Shown: positions 49,031 to 57,752, counted from the stretch's first letter. The stretch: DNA of 64,000 nt from Streptomyces sp. CC208A (GCF_030010625.1 NZ_JASCXN010000018.1:1-64000), one strand, 5' to 3'. Numbers and translations are program-made. The notes: a model not told the origin generated them from the sequence alone.

Positions 49031-49362
49031 GCGGTTCCTCCGGCGGTCAGTTCGATGTGGTCCCACATGCGGGCCTCGGTGGCGGTCCAGTCCTCGTCGA
49101 CGTAGATGCAGTCGACGGGGCAGACCATCACGCACTTCGGGCAGCCGGAGCAGAGTTCGGGCACGATCACGACGTTGAGCCCGTCGTCGAAGATCGCCCC
49201 GAACTCGGGCGGGCAGCTGCGCAGGCACGTGTCGCACGTGATGCACTCCGACGTCTCGATGCGACGCGGGGGCTTCTTCCAGTTCTCGTCGCGGGAGCGC
49301 TCGGCGATCCGCTCGGCGCGAGCGGTGTCGGCTCCGGACGGAGTCTCTTTCACCTTCGGCAC
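49027..49362 (-). CDS. Two-cluster 4Fe-4S ferredoxin
   Basis: The 111-residue protein has two cysteine motifs, CITCDTCLRSCPPEF and CSGCPKCVMVCPVDCI, suited to two [4Fe-4S] clusters, plus a 35-residue charged N-terminal extension. It should carry electrons to a partner, most probably the 628-residue protein whose gene it overlaps by four bases. A ferredoxin accompanies the diazo-forming genes of kinamycin-type clusters. GTG 49362 is preceded by GAGGGTGAG. Confidence 0.88.
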   Translation of the reverse strand: MPKVKETPSGADTARAERIAERSRDENWKKPPRRIETSECITCDTCLRSCPPEFGAIFDDGLNVVIVPELCSGCPKCVMVCPVDCIYVDEDWTATEARMWDHIELTAGGTA

Positions 49363-49421
49363 GGTGTGCTCACCCTCTTCCTCTCTGGGGGGACACCCGG
49401 GTGGGGGTGCGGAACGGCGGT

Positions 49422-50927
49422 TCAGAAGGCACCGAAGTACTCGCGGTGCTCCCATTCGGTGACGACGCCGGCGAGGGCCTCGGGCGGGGCGGTGGCGGAC
49501 CAGGCGTCGAACCGGTCGGCCTCGCTCTCCTTCAGCTTGGCCAGGCATGCCTTGAGCGGGGCGCCGAGCAGCCGCTCGGTGCTCTCGCCGGCGCGGAAGG
49601 CGTCGAGCGCCTCGCGCAGTGTCCGCGGCAGCTGGGGGCGCGGGGCGGGGACGGCCGGGGGCCCGGCGAGCATCCCTTCGAGGCCCGCGTGCAGCTGGGC
49701 GGCGATGAGGAGGTACGGGTTGGCGCAGGGCTCCCCGATGCGGTTCTCGACGTGGGTGGCGCTGCCGCCGCTGAGCACCCGGACCATGGCGCTGCGGTTC
49801 TCGAACTGCCAGTCGACGGTGGTGGGCGCGAGCGTGAACTCGGGCGCGAGCCGCCGGTATCCGTTGACGGTCGGCACGGAGAGCAGGCAGAACTCCCGGG
49901 CGCGGGAGAGCAGTCCCTCGATGTACGCCCGGCCGTCGGCGGAGACGGCGTCCTGGAGACCGTCGCCCTCGGCGAAGAGGTTCCGCCCCGTCTTGGCGCT
50001 GCTGACGGACTGGTGGAGGTGCCAGCCGCTGGCGTCGAAGCTCTCCAGGCGCGGCAGCGTCATGAAGGACGCGTGGTGGCCGAGGCGCCGGCACTCCTGC
50101 TTGAGCTGGGTGCGGAACAGCAGCATCGCGTCGGCGGCGTCGAGGGCCCGCAGGGGGTTGAAGGTGGTCTCCAGCTGCCCGGGGCCCGACTCGTGCTCGA
50201 AGGAGCGCAGCGGCAGGCCGAGGCGCATCAGCATCGCGGCGAGGGGGTCGGCTATGTCGGCGACGGAGTCGTAGGCGGAGTCGAGGTTGAACTGGTAGCC
50301 GGGGTTGACGGCCACCACCCGGGGGGCCGGTCCCTGGGCGCCGAAGCCGTTGCCCTCGTTGCCGACGGGACCGCCGGCCAGCCGGGTCAGGTACCACTCG
50401 ACCTCCAGGCCGATGACCGGCGACAGGTCGTGGCGGGCGTACTCGGCGAGGACCCGGCGCAGCACGTCGCGCGAGGAGAGGGGGTGCGGGGTGCCGTCGC
50501 GGAGGTACTCGTCGCCGAGCACCCAGGCGGTGCGTGCGCCGTTGTCCCGGGGCAGCACCTGGAACGTACGGGGGTCGGGGACGAGCACGAAGTCGCCCGC
50601 GCCCAGGAGTTCGCCGACACCGACGCCGGCGTCCGCGAGGAAGTCGACGGCGACGGCGTGGCCGGTGTCGAAGAGGAACGGCCCGGCGCTGAAGTCCATG
50701 CCGTTGCGGAGCACCGAGCGGAACACGTCGGCCGGGACCGTCTTGGAGCGGGCGAGCCCGTGCGGGTCGCAGAAGGCGACCCGCACGAGGTCGACCTCGG
50801 CCAGCTGGAGCTCGACCTGCTCGGCCGCCGCGATCTGGCGTTCGTCCCAGAGCCCGAACTCGGCTACGAAGGAGGGGCGTCCGACGCCGCTGTCCTCGCC
50901 GAGTGTGGCCCACGACCTGGAGACCAT
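49422..50927 (-). CDS. Glutamine-synthetase-like amide/hydrazide ligase
   Basis: The 501-residue protein has glutamine synthetase features: VGLEVEWYL-type metal residues (VIGLEVEWYLTRL), FEHESGPGQLETTF, SGWHLHQSVSSAKTGRNLFAEGDG and WQFENRSAMVRVLSGGSATHVENRIGEP. In fosfazinomycin and kinamycin-type pathways a GS-like enzyme joins hydrazine to glutamate; that role fits the lyase, acetyltransferase and amidase found here. ATG 50927 is preceded by AAGGAAAG; longer readings run through the 61-aa ORF. Its N-terminus contains GEDSGVGRPSF, echoed in that ORF as GEESGTGRPSC. Confidence 0.92.
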   Translation of the reverse strand: MVSRSWATLGEDSGVGRPSFVAEFGLWDERQIAAAEQVELQLAEVDLVRVAFCDPHGLARSKTVPADVFRSVLRNGMDFSAGPFLFDTGHAVAVDFLADAGVGVGELLGAGDFVLVPDPRTFQVLPRDNGARTAWVLGDEYLRDGTPHPLSSRDVLRRVLAEYARHDLSPVIGLEVEWYLTRLAGGPVGNEGNGFGAQGPAPRVVAVNPGYQFNLDSAYDSVADIADPLAAMLMRLGLPLRSFEHESGPGQLETTFNPLRALDAADAMLLFRTQLKQECRRLGHHASFMTLPRLESFDASGWHLHQSVSSAKTGRNLFAEGDGLQDAVSADGRAYIEGLLSRAREFCLLSVPTVNGYRRLAPEFTLAPTTVDWQFENRSAMVRVLSGGSATHVENRIGEPCANPYLLIAAQLHAGLEGMLAGPPAVPAPRPQLPRTLREALDAFRAGESTERLLGAPLKACLAKLKESEADRFDAWSATAPPEALAGVVTEWEHREYFGAF

Positions 50928-50929
50928 GT

Positions 50930-51115
50930 TCACTTTCCTTCCGCGGAGAGATGGGGGTGCGCCGGAGCGGGGCCGAGGGCCGTCGCGAGGAGTCCGGCGG
51001 CCGGGAGCGCGAAGTCGTCGTCGGCCCGGCCGCCCCTGCGCCCGGCGGCGCAGGAGGGGCGTCCGGTGCCGCTCTCCTCGCCGTTCGGGGGGCACGGCAC
51101 GGGGACATTGGTCAT
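50930..51115 (-). CDS. 61-residue ORF wedged between amidase and GS-like genes
   Basis: The frame starts at ATG 51115, overlapping the amidase stop by four bases (ATGA), and ends at TGA two bases before the GS-like ATG. This exact fit, with strong third-position G/C, argues that it is translated. The product starts MTNVPVPCPPNGEESGTGRPS and ends HPHLSAEGK; its middle is Arg/Gly-rich, then Ala/Leu-rich. About 30 coding bases (51053-51082) match 27/30 the start of the GS-like gene (50871-50900). It may be a small accessory protein, a substrate peptide, or a relic of an extended GS N-terminus. No family is recognised. Confidence 0.55.
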   Translation of the reverse strand: MTNVPVPCPPNGEESGTGRPSCAAGRRGGRADDDFALPAAGLLATALGPAPAHPHLSAEGK

Positions 51116-52536
51116 TTCTCTTCCGCCGGGCGGCCGGGGGGCGCCAGGGCGAGGCCGAGGGCCGACTCGACGAGATCGGCGGTCCGGAGCACGAGGCCGT
51201 CGTCACCGACGCGGCCCACGAGCTGGAGCCCGACCGGCAGGCCGGCCGGCGTGAGGCCGACGGGCAGCGACAGGGCGGGCTGACCGGTGAGGTTGAAGGG
51301 GTACGTGGCGGGCGACCAGGACAGCCAGCGCAGCTCGGCCGGGTCGGCCGCCCAGGGCGGGGCGATCGCCTCGGCCGCGAACGGCTCGATCGGTACGGTC
51401 GCCATCACCAGGAGGTCGTAGGAGTCCATCACCGCGGCGAGCCGGACCCGCAGCGCGAGCCGGGTGTCCTCGGCGCGGGCCACCGCGGCGGCGCCGAGCG
51501 AGCGCCCGTACCGCACGACCGCGAGCCTGCCCTGGTCGCACCGGGCCTCGTCCTCGGGAGCGGTGCCGTGCGCGTCGGCGGCGGCCAGGATGTCCACGAG
51601 CGCGTCGTACGGATCGGGAAACGGCACCTCGACCCGCTCGACCCGGTGGCCGAGCGCGGCGAGGACCGGCAGCACGCCTTCCGTGACATCACGCACCGGA
51701 GCCGACGTACCGGGGAACTCGATCCAGCCGATCCGCAGCGGCCCCGCCGCCCGCCCGGGTACCGAGGGCACCCCGGCCGAGTCCGGGTCGCGGCCGTCGG
51801 GACCGGCGAGGACCTTCATGAGCTCGGCGACGTCCGCCACGCTCCGCGCCAGCGGCCCCACATGGGACAGCCGTTCCGGGCACGGCGGGACGTACGGAAC
51901 GTGCCCGTACGAGGGTTTGAAGCCGACCACACCGCAGAAGGCGGCGGGGATGCGGACCGAGCCGGCGCCGTCGGTGCCGAGCGAGGCGGTGCACAGACCC
52001 GCCGCCACGGCCGCCGCCGCCCCGCCGCTGGAGCCGCCCGCGGTCCGGTCGCGCGCCCAGGGATTGCGGGTGGGGGAGGAGACCCGGCTGACCGTGCTCG
52101 CGCTCCACCCGTACTCGGACGTGGTCGTCTTGCCCACGACGATCGCGCCCGCCGCGCGCAGCCGCGCCACGGACGGCGCGTCGGCCGGCTCGCGGCGGTT
52201 CGGCAGCAGCGAGCCGCGCCGGGTCCCGAGGGACTCGGTCTGGATGAGGTCCTTCACCGACACGGTGACACCGAGCAGCGGCCGGCCGCGGAAGGCGGCC
52301 GGACCGAGGACGGCGAGCAGCCGGTCGGCCGCCTCGGCCTCGCGCAGCGCGCGCTCCTCGGCGACCTCGACGTACGCACCGATCTCCGGGTCCGTCGCAC
52401 GGATCGCACCGAGCACGTCGAGGACGTGACCGGTGACCGTGGAATGACCTTCGAGAAGAGATTTCCGTGTGGTGTGAATGCCGTGGCAGACCGGCTGCCT
52501 ACTCTTCGTCGTTGTGGACTCTGACACGAGACCCAT
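51112..52536 (-). CDS. Amidase-signature-family hydrolase
   Basis: The 474-residue protein has the Ser-cisSer-Lys triad regions of amidase-signature enzymes: VSVKDLIQ (Lys), TAGGSSGGAAAAVAAGL (Ser) and LGTDGAGSVRIPAAFCGVVGFKPS (nucleophile Ser). In hydrazine/diazo pathways an amidase removes the glutamyl group from a carried hydrazide. The start is uncertain: ATG 52536, ATG 52545 and GTG 52527 are all in frame without a strong ribosome site. A StrR-type site lies 49-77 bp upstream. It leads the operon running to 47144. Confidence 0.9.
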   Translation of the reverse strand: MGLVSESTTTKSRQPVCHGIHTTRKSLLEGHSTVTGHVLDVLGAIRATDPEIGAYVEVAEERALREAEAADRLLAVLGPAAFRGRPLLGVTVSVKDLIQTESLGTRRGSLLPNRREPADAPSVARLRAAGAIVVGKTTTSEYGWSASTVSRVSSPTRNPWARDRTAGGSSGGAAAAVAAGLCTASLGTDGAGSVRIPAAFCGVVGFKPSYGHVPYVPPCPERLSHVGPLARSVADVAELMKVLAGPDGRDPDSAGVPSVPGRAAGPLRIGWIEFPGTSAPVRDVTEGVLPVLAALGHRVERVEVPFPDPYDALVDILAAADAHGTAPEDEARCDQGRLAVVRYGRSLGAAAVARAEDTRLALRVRLAAVMDSYDLLVMATVPIEPFAAEAIAPPWAADPAELRWLSWSPATYPFNLTGQPALSLPVGLTPAGLPVGLQLVGRVGDDGLVLRTADLVESALGLALAPPGRPAEEK

Positions 52537-52584
52537 ACAAGTCATCGCCCGAATTACGCGCAACTCACCTATCGGGAGCGGGCG

Positions 52585-52613
52585 TTACATCTGCTTCCCA
52601 TCCGCAGTTGAAC
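52585..52613. promoter_or_regulatory. StrR-type operator in a divergent promoter
   Basis: TTACATCTG (6/9), 11 bases, CAGTTGAAC (9/9). It lies between the amidase operon (start near 52536) and the second CMD-like gene (52698). Confidence 0.5.
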
Positions 52614-52697
52614 GTGATTTCTTGCGAATGTGACAGCGGCCGGAGCAGCATGTTTCCCAGATAATTCCCACATACATATCGCACAGGAGAAGACCCG

Positions 52698-53144
52698 ATG
52701 ACTCCACGGATGGACAACCCTTCCCTGGTCGTTCCCGGTGCCCTGCAGCCCCTGCTGGACCTGTCCGAGGTCATCGGCAAGGTCGGCATCCCGCAAGCGA
52801 CCCTCGACCTGATCCGCCTGCGCGTGAGCGAGATCAACGGCCGCGACTGGACCCTCGTGGACCGGGCCGGCCTGGCGAACGGCGCCGACGACCGCCTTCC
52901 GCTCGTCGCCACCTGGCGCACCGAGACCGTCTTCTCGGACGCCGAGCGCTCCGCCCTCGCCATGGCCGAGGCCGTCACCCTCCTGGCGGACCCGGAGCAC
53001 ATGGCCTCCGACGAGGTGTGGGAGGAGTGCGCCAAGTACTTCACCGAGGAGCAGCTCGGCGCCCTCCTCATGCATGTCGGCCTGGTCAACATGTGGAACC
53101 GGGTCAACGTCGCCTCCAACCAGGCCCCCGCGGTCTGGCGCTGA
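52698..53144 (+). CDS. Carboxymuconolactone decarboxylase/AhpD-like protein (copy B)
   Basis: The 148-residue helical protein is a paralogue of the one at 6722: it shares M-[ST]-PRM-x-NPSLVVP, LRVS-[EQ]-INGR, the DAERSALAMAEAVT segment and LGALLMHVGLVNMWNRVNVAS-x-Q. It also lacks the CxxC of AhpD enzymes. The two copies lie at opposite ends of the cluster, one beside sugar genes and one beside the nitrogen-transfer operon, which suggests a duplicated cluster function rather than general stress defence. An AGGAGAAGACC ribosome site precedes the ATG. A sulfotransferase-like gene follows after 17 bases. Confidence 0.75.
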   Translation: MTPRMDNPSLVVPGALQPLLDLSEVIGKVGIPQATLDLIRLRVSEINGRDWTLVDRAGLANGADDRLPLVATWRTETVFSDAERSALAMAEAVTLLADPEHMASDEVWEECAKYFTEEQLGALLMHVGLVNMWNRVNVASNQAPAVWR

Positions 53145-53161
53145 CGAAGGGATGCGCGTCC

Positions 53162-53818
53162 GTGAAGCTCATCAACGCCGGTCTGGGCAGGACCGGCACG
53201 ACCTCGCTGAAGGTGGCCCTGGACCGGCTGGGACTCGGGCCCTCCTTCCACATGTTCGACATCGTGGGCGACGACGAGCGCCTGGAGCAGTGGGAGAGGA
53301 TCGTCTGCGACGGGGAGGACCCCGACTGGCGGGCGGTGTTCGCCGGATACTCCTCCGCGGTCGACGGTCCCTGCACGGTCTACTACCGGCAGCTCGCTGA
53401 GGCCTTCCCCGAGGCCAAGGTCATCGTCACCGTCCGGGACGCCGAGGGCTGGTACCGGAGCACGTACGACACGCTCTACCAGTTCGTCCTGCGCAGCAAG
53501 GAGCACCCGCCGGAGCCCGGCTCCCGCCAGGAGCGGCTGCTCCGCGTCGTCAGCACCATGGTCTGGGACGGCGTCTTCGAGGGCCGCTTCGAGGACAAGG
53601 ACCACGCCGTCGCGGCGTACCACCGGCACAACGAGGACGTCGTGCGCGCCCTCGGCGCCGACAAGGTCCTCGTCTACGACGTACGGCAGGGCTGGGAGCC
53701 GCTGTGCGCCTTCCTCGGAGTCGACGTCCCCGACGAGGAGTTCCCGCACGCCAACGACTCCGCCGCCATGCGGCAGCGGATCGCCCAGGCGGCCGGCGCC
53801 CCGGTCGCGGCGGGCTGA
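53162..53818 (+). CDS. Sulfotransferase-family P-loop protein
   Basis: The 218-residue protein begins KLINAGLGRTGTTSLKVALDRLGLGPSFHM, the 5'-phosphosulfate (P-loop-like) motif of sulfotransferases. It continues with KVIVTVRDAEGWYRSTYDTLY (the 3'-phosphate-binding Arg-Asp region) and VLVYDVRQGWEPLCAFLGVDVPDEEFPHAND. This group of actinobacterial proteins is usually annotated as sulfotransferase; activity is rarely proven. Transfer of sulfate from PAPS to a phenol or sugar of the product is possible. It lies between the CMD-like and epimerase genes with short gaps, so it is likely in one operon. Confidence 0.8.
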   Translation: MKLINAGLGRTGTTSLKVALDRLGLGPSFHMFDIVGDDERLEQWERIVCDGEDPDWRAVFAGYSSAVDGPCTVYYRQLAEAFPEAKVIVTVRDAEGWYRSTYDTLYQFVLRSKEHPPEPGSRQERLLRVVSTMVWDGVFEGRFEDKDHAVAAYHRHNEDVVRALGADKVLVYDVRQGWEPLCAFLGVDVPDEEFPHANDSAAMRQRIAQAAGAPVAAG

Positions 53819-53838
53819 GCCGACGAGGAGCTGATCCT

Positions 53839-54444
53839 GTGCTGATCACGGAAATGACGGTCCCGGGCGCCTACCGCGTCGAGCCGGAACCGCTGAGCGA
53901 CCGTCGTGGATATTTCTTCGAGTCGGTGCGTGCCAGTGCGATCCTGGCCGAGAGCGGCTGGGACTTCTCTGTCCGCCAGGTCAATTACTCGGTGTCCAGG
54001 AAGAACACCCTGCGGGGAATTCACGGCACCAAGGTCCCGCCCGGTCAGGCGAAGTTCGTGACCTGTGTACGGGGCAGCGCGCTCGACATCGCGGTCGACC
54101 TCCGGGTCGGTTCCCCGACGTTCGGGCAGTACGACGTCACGTACCAGAGCCCGGAGACGGGCACGGCCGTGTACCTGCCCGACGGCATCGGCCATGCCTT
54201 CCTGGCCCTGACCGACGACACCTGCATGAGCTACCTCTGCTCGCAGGAGTACGTGCCCGGCACGATGATCGACGTCGACGCGCTCGATCCGGAGATCGGC
54301 CTGCCGTGGGAGCTGACGGAGCCGCCGATCCGCTCGGACAAGGACGCGGTGGCCCCCACCCTCGCGGAGGCGGCCGCGATGGGCCTCCTGCCCACGTACG
54401 AGCAGTGTCTGCCGCGTCCCTTCGGAGTCCTGCAGAACGGCTGA
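53839..54444 (+). CDS. dTDP-4-keto-6-deoxyhexose 3,5-epimerase (or 5-epimerase)
   Basis: The 201-residue cupin-fold protein matches RmlC-type epimerases: LSDRRGYFFESVRASAI, NTLRGIHGTKVPPGQAKFVTCVRGSALDIAVDLRVGSPTFGQY with the catalytic His in RGIHG, and AVYLPDGIGHAFLALTDDTCMSYLCS. In deoxysugar pathways such enzymes epimerise C3 and/or C5 to give L-sugars, so at least one L-configured dideoxysugar is expected. GAGGAG precedes GTG 53839. It ends at a hairpin facing the ketoreductase gene. Confidence 0.92.
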   Translation: MLITEMTVPGAYRVEPEPLSDRRGYFFESVRASAILAESGWDFSVRQVNYSVSRKNTLRGIHGTKVPPGQAKFVTCVRGSALDIAVDLRVGSPTFGQYDVTYQSPETGTAVYLPDGIGHAFLALTDDTCMSYLCSQEYVPGTMIDVDALDPEIGLPWELTEPPIRSDKDAVAPTLAEAAAMGLLPTYEQCLPRPFGVLQNG

Positions 54445-54467
54445 CCTCCGCGGGTGCGCGCACATGG

Positions 54468-54505
54468 GAACGGCAGCCGGTGCCCTCGGGCACCGGCTGC
54501 CGTTC
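54468..54505. terminator. Stem-loop between convergent sugar genes
   Basis: A perfect 18-bp inverted repeat (54468-54485 with 54488-54505) lies between the epimerase and the 3-ketoreductase genes. Confidence 0.8.
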
Positions 54506-54530
54506 TTCGCGTCTCGGCACGAGGCCGTCC

Positions 54531-55529
54531 TCACCCGGCGTGGGCGCGGATCCGGGCCATCAGATCGGCCTGCCGCACCAGTTCGCGGTGGTGCGCCGGA
54601 CGGGCCGAGGCGTCCTGGACCGCCGCGTGGAAGGCGCTGAAGACACCGAGGAACTGGTCCGAGGCCGGCGCGACGATCCGGGTCTCCCGGTCCCGCTGCT
54701 CAAGACGCAGCACGGGACGGGCGTCGCGTGAGGGCGTGAAGGCCCATTCGAGGGTCAGCCGCCCCTCGCTGCCCCAGAGGTCGTACGTCGAGCGGTAGCC
54801 GTGCGAGAGGCCGAAGGAGCAGTTCGCGGTCACACCGGAGCCGTCGCGCAGCAGAGCCGCACCGGACACGTCCACGCCCAGCTTCGCGTCGGACTCCAGG
54901 GCCGCGCCCAGGACCTCGATCTCCTCGCCCAGGTACTCCTGGGCCGCGCGCACCGGATAGCAGCCGACCTCCCACAGGGCGCCGCCGCCGAGCTCGGCCT
55001 GGTACTTGATGCCGTTCGGGTCGGTGGGCGGAATGCCGAACACACCGTTGAAGGAGCGGAGTTCGCCGATCGCGCCCTCGGCGATCAGGTCCTGGGCCAG
55101 GTCGTGCTGGGGGTGCCGGAGGAACGCGAAGTTCTCCATGATGAGCAGCCCGCGCTCCTCGGCGAGCCCGGTGAGGCTCCGGGCGGTCCCGGCGCTCGGT
55201 ACCGCCGGCTTCTCGATGAGGACGTGCTTGCCGGCCTCCAGCGCCCGGCGCGCCCACTCCGCGTGCTCGCTGTTCGGCAGCGGTACGTACACGGCGTCGA
55301 CGCCCGGCGCCTCAAGGAGGGCCTCGTACCCCTCGACGGCCGCGCAGCCCGTGTCGGCGGCGACGGACTCGGCCTTCGCCAGAGAACGGCTCGCGACCGC
55401 CACGAGATCGAACGGAGACCTCCGAATCGCGGGGATCGCCCGGCGCACGGCGATGTCGGCGCACCCGATGATGCCGATACCGGCCCTCCGCTCGGATTCC
55501 TGGTCGGGTGTCAGATCTTCGATGTTCAC
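54531..55529 (-). CDS. NDP-hexose 3-ketoreductase (Gfo/Idh/MocA family)
   Basis: The 332-residue oxidoreductase has the Rossmann start GIGIIGCADIAVRRAIPAIRRSP, the family motif VYVPLPNSEHAEWARRALEAGKHVLIEKPA and GIPPTDPNGIKYQAELGGGALWEVGCYPVRAAQ. It reduces the 3-keto group formed after 2,3-dehydration (as UrdT/TylC1-like enzymes do), completing the 2-deoxygenation begun by the enzyme at 7361. GTG 55529 has AGGTGG upstream. It diverges from rmlA across 200 bases that show no clear StrR-type site. Confidence 0.92.
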   Translation of the reverse strand: MNIEDLTPDQESERRAGIGIIGCADIAVRRAIPAIRRSPFDLVAVASRSLAKAESVAADTGCAAVEGYEALLEAPGVDAVYVPLPNSEHAEWARRALEAGKHVLIEKPAVPSAGTARSLTGLAEERGLLIMENFAFLRHPQHDLAQDLIAEGAIGELRSFNGVFGIPPTDPNGIKYQAELGGGALWEVGCYPVRAAQEYLGEEIEVLGAALESDAKLGVDVSGAALLRDGSGVTANCSFGLSHGYRSTYDLWGSEGRLTLEWAFTPSRDARPVLRLEQRDRETRIVAPASDQFLGVFSAFHAAVQDASARPAHHRELVRQADLMARIRAHAG

Positions 55530-55729
55530 AAGTCCACCTAAAGGGCAAGAGGAATTCGCATGCCTGAATCGGGATGAGGTCAGAGTGGATAAGTGGCACT
55601 TTGTTTGTCAACACCCGCGGATATCATGGCAGGTGCGCCCTCGAACACGACTTCCGGCCGTTCGATCTCCCGCTATAAAGTGCGGGCATCCGCTCAGATC
55701 GACATGAAATACACGGAGGAGGTGCGGCG

Positions 55730-56599
55730 GTGAAGGGCATCGTCCTGGCCGGCGGTAATGGTACGAGGCTCCATCCGATCACCCTGGGCGTGTCGAAACA
55801 GATGCTCCCGGTCTACGACAAGCCGATGATTTATTACCCGTTGTCGGCGCTGATGCTGGCCGGGATACGCGACATCGAGATCATCACCACCCCCGAGGAC
55901 CACGAGATGTTCCGCCGGCTCCTCGGCGACGGCTCCTGGCTCGGCATCAACCTGACCTACGCGGAGCAGGACAAGCCCCGTGGTCTCGCCGACGCCTTCC
56001 TGGTCTCCGCCGACCACATCGGCGACGACTCCGTGGCCCTCGTCCTCGGCGACAACATCTTCCACGGCTACGAGTTCGGCCCCATGCTCCAGCGCGCCGG
56101 CCAGGACATCGAGGGCTGTGTCCTCTTCGGCTACCCGGTCCGCGACCCCGAACGCTACGGCGTCGGCACGCTCGACGACCAGGGCCGCCTGATCGCCCTG
56201 GAGGAGAAGCCCGCCAAGCCGAAGACCAACATGGCCATCACCGGGCTCTACCTCTACGACAACAAGGTCGTCGACTACGCCCGGGAGCTGAAGCCCTCCG
56301 AGCGGGGCGAGCTGGAGATCACCGACCTCAACCGGATCTACCTGGAGCGCGGCGAGGCCCGGCTCATCCCCCTCGGCCGCGGTTTCGTCTGGCTCGACAC
56401 CGGGACCCACGACGCCCTCATGGAGGCCGGTGACTACGTCCAGGTCCTGGAACACCGCCAGGGCGTGCGCATCGCCTGTCTGGAGGAGATCGCCTGGCGC
56501 ATGGGCTTCATCGACCGTGACGCCTGCTACCGCCTCGGCAGCCGCCTCGCGAACTCGGCCTACGGCCAATACATCATGGAGATGGCCCAGGCCGGCTGA
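55730..56599 (+). CDS. rmlA: Glucose-1-phosphate thymidylyltransferase
   Basis: The 289-residue nucleotidyltransferase has the signature KGIVLAGGNGTRLHPITLGVSKQMLPVYDKPMIYYPLSALMLAGI and the substrate motifs LVLGDNIFHGYEFGPML and AITGLYLYDNKVVDYARELKPSERGELEITDLNRIYLE. It makes dTDP-glucose, feeding rmlB (8740) and the deoxysugar branch. GAGGAGGTGCGGC precedes GTG 55730. A glycosyltransferase gene follows on the same strand after 68 bases. Confidence 0.96.
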   Translation: MKGIVLAGGNGTRLHPITLGVSKQMLPVYDKPMIYYPLSALMLAGIRDIEIITTPEDHEMFRRLLGDGSWLGINLTYAEQDKPRGLADAFLVSADHIGDDSVALVLGDNIFHGYEFGPMLQRAGQDIEGCVLFGYPVRDPERYGVGTLDDQGRLIALEEKPAKPKTNMAITGLYLYDNKVVDYARELKPSERGELEITDLNRIYLERGEARLIPLGRGFVWLDTGTHDALMEAGDYVQVLEHRQGVRIACLEEIAWRMGFIDRDACYRLGSRLANSAYGQYIMEMAQAG

Positions 56600-56667
56600 G
56601 TCCGCACCCCGCGCCGCACGGCGCGGAACCAAGCAATACGCCCCCTCACCGGAAGAAGCCCCTCGTC

Positions 56668-57744
56668 ATGAAGATCCTGTTCACCGTCGGCGGGAGCCAG
56701 GCGGCCGTCTTCGGCGTCGCCCCGCTCGCCGCCGCCGCCCGGAACGCCGGGCACCAGATCATGCTCGCCGCCGACGAGCCGCTCATGGCCGCGGCGGCCT
56801 CCGTCGGACTCCCCGCGGTCTGCATCACCCCCGAGCGCATGCGCTACGGCCAGGAGTCGCTGACGGCCACGGCCCGCCTCGACGCCCTCCTGGAGCTCAC
56901 CGAGGCATGGACCCCGGACCTCGTCGTCGGCGGCCTCTCCCACGTGCCGCGCGTCCTCGCCGCCCGCCTCGGGGTTCCGTACGTCCGGCACATCTGGCAC
57001 ATCGCGCCGATGGCCCGCCGTGACCGCGCCGCCGTCGCCGAACTCCAGCCGGAGCTGGAGCGCCTGGGCCTGACCGGGCTTCCCGAGCCCGATCTCTTCA
57101 TCGACCTCTGCCCGCCGCCGATCCGCCCCGAGGGCGCCCCCGCCGCCCGCGCGATGCGCTGGGTCCCGCGGGTCAGCCAGCGGCGCGTCGAGCCCTGGAT
57201 GTACACCCGCCCCGAGGGCCGCCCCCGCGTCCTCATCACCGCCGGCACCCGCAACCTCATGCTCGACACCCCCGGCAGCTCGCTGCGGAAGCTGGTCGGC
57301 GAACTCACCGGCTCGGGCGCCGAGGTGCTCATCGCCGCGCTCCCCGAGGCCGCCGAGAAGTACGGCGCGGAGCTCGGCGACGTACGCATCGGCTGGATCC
57401 CGCTCGACGTGGTCGCCCCCACCTGCGACCTGGCCGTCCACCACGGCGGCGCCACCACCGCGATGACGCTGGTGAACGCGGGCGTGCCGCAGCTGATCAT
57501 CCCCGACAACGGCTACGGCAAGGCCGTCGCCGAGGCCGTCGTCTCCGCCGGGGCGGCCGTCATGGTCGACAAGCACCGCCCGGAGGAGGGCCGGGACCCC
57601 GACGAGGTGATCGCCGCCGGCTGCCGGGAGATCCTCGCCGACCCCGCGTACGCGGCGCGGACCCGGGCGCTGGCCGCCGAGGCCGCCGCGCTGCCGACGC
57701 CCGGTGAGGTCCTCCGCGAGCTGGAGGCCCTCGTCGCGTCCTGA
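56668..57744 (+). CDS. GT1-family deoxysugar glycosyltransferase
   Basis: The 358-residue GT-B protein has the N-terminal KILFTVGGSQAAVFGVAPLAAAARNAGHQIMLAADEP and the donor-binding ICDLAVHHGGATTAMTLVNAGVPQLIIPD-type segment (TCDLAVHHGGATTAMTLVNAGVPQLIIPD). It is short for the family (usually 370-420), with a compact acceptor domain. It is a clear paralogue of the convergent enzyme at 57926, so the two may attach related or successive sugars. It is likely co-transcribed with rmlA. Confidence 0.9.
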   Translation: MKILFTVGGSQAAVFGVAPLAAAARNAGHQIMLAADEPLMAAAASVGLPAVCITPERMRYGQESLTATARLDALLELTEAWTPDLVVGGLSHVPRVLAARLGVPYVRHIWHIAPMARRDRAAVAELQPELERLGLTGLPEPDLFIDLCPPPIRPEGAPAARAMRWVPRVSQRRVEPWMYTRPEGRPRVLITAGTRNLMLDTPGSSLRKLVGELTGSGAEVLIAALPEAAEKYGAELGDVRIGWIPLDVVAPTCDLAVHHGGATTAMTLVNAGVPQLIIPDNGYGKAVAEAVVSAGAAVMVDKHRPEEGRDPDEVIAAGCREILADPAYAARTRALAAEAAALPTPGEVLRELEALVAS

Positions 57745-57752
57745 CCCCGTCC

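Noticed and set aside
47165..49105. 646-codon plus-strand frame opposite the 628-aa gene
   Set aside because: Its composition is typical of antisense reading and it has no ribosome site. The minus-strand frame is coupled by ATGA to the ferredoxin gene, so the minus strand is coding.
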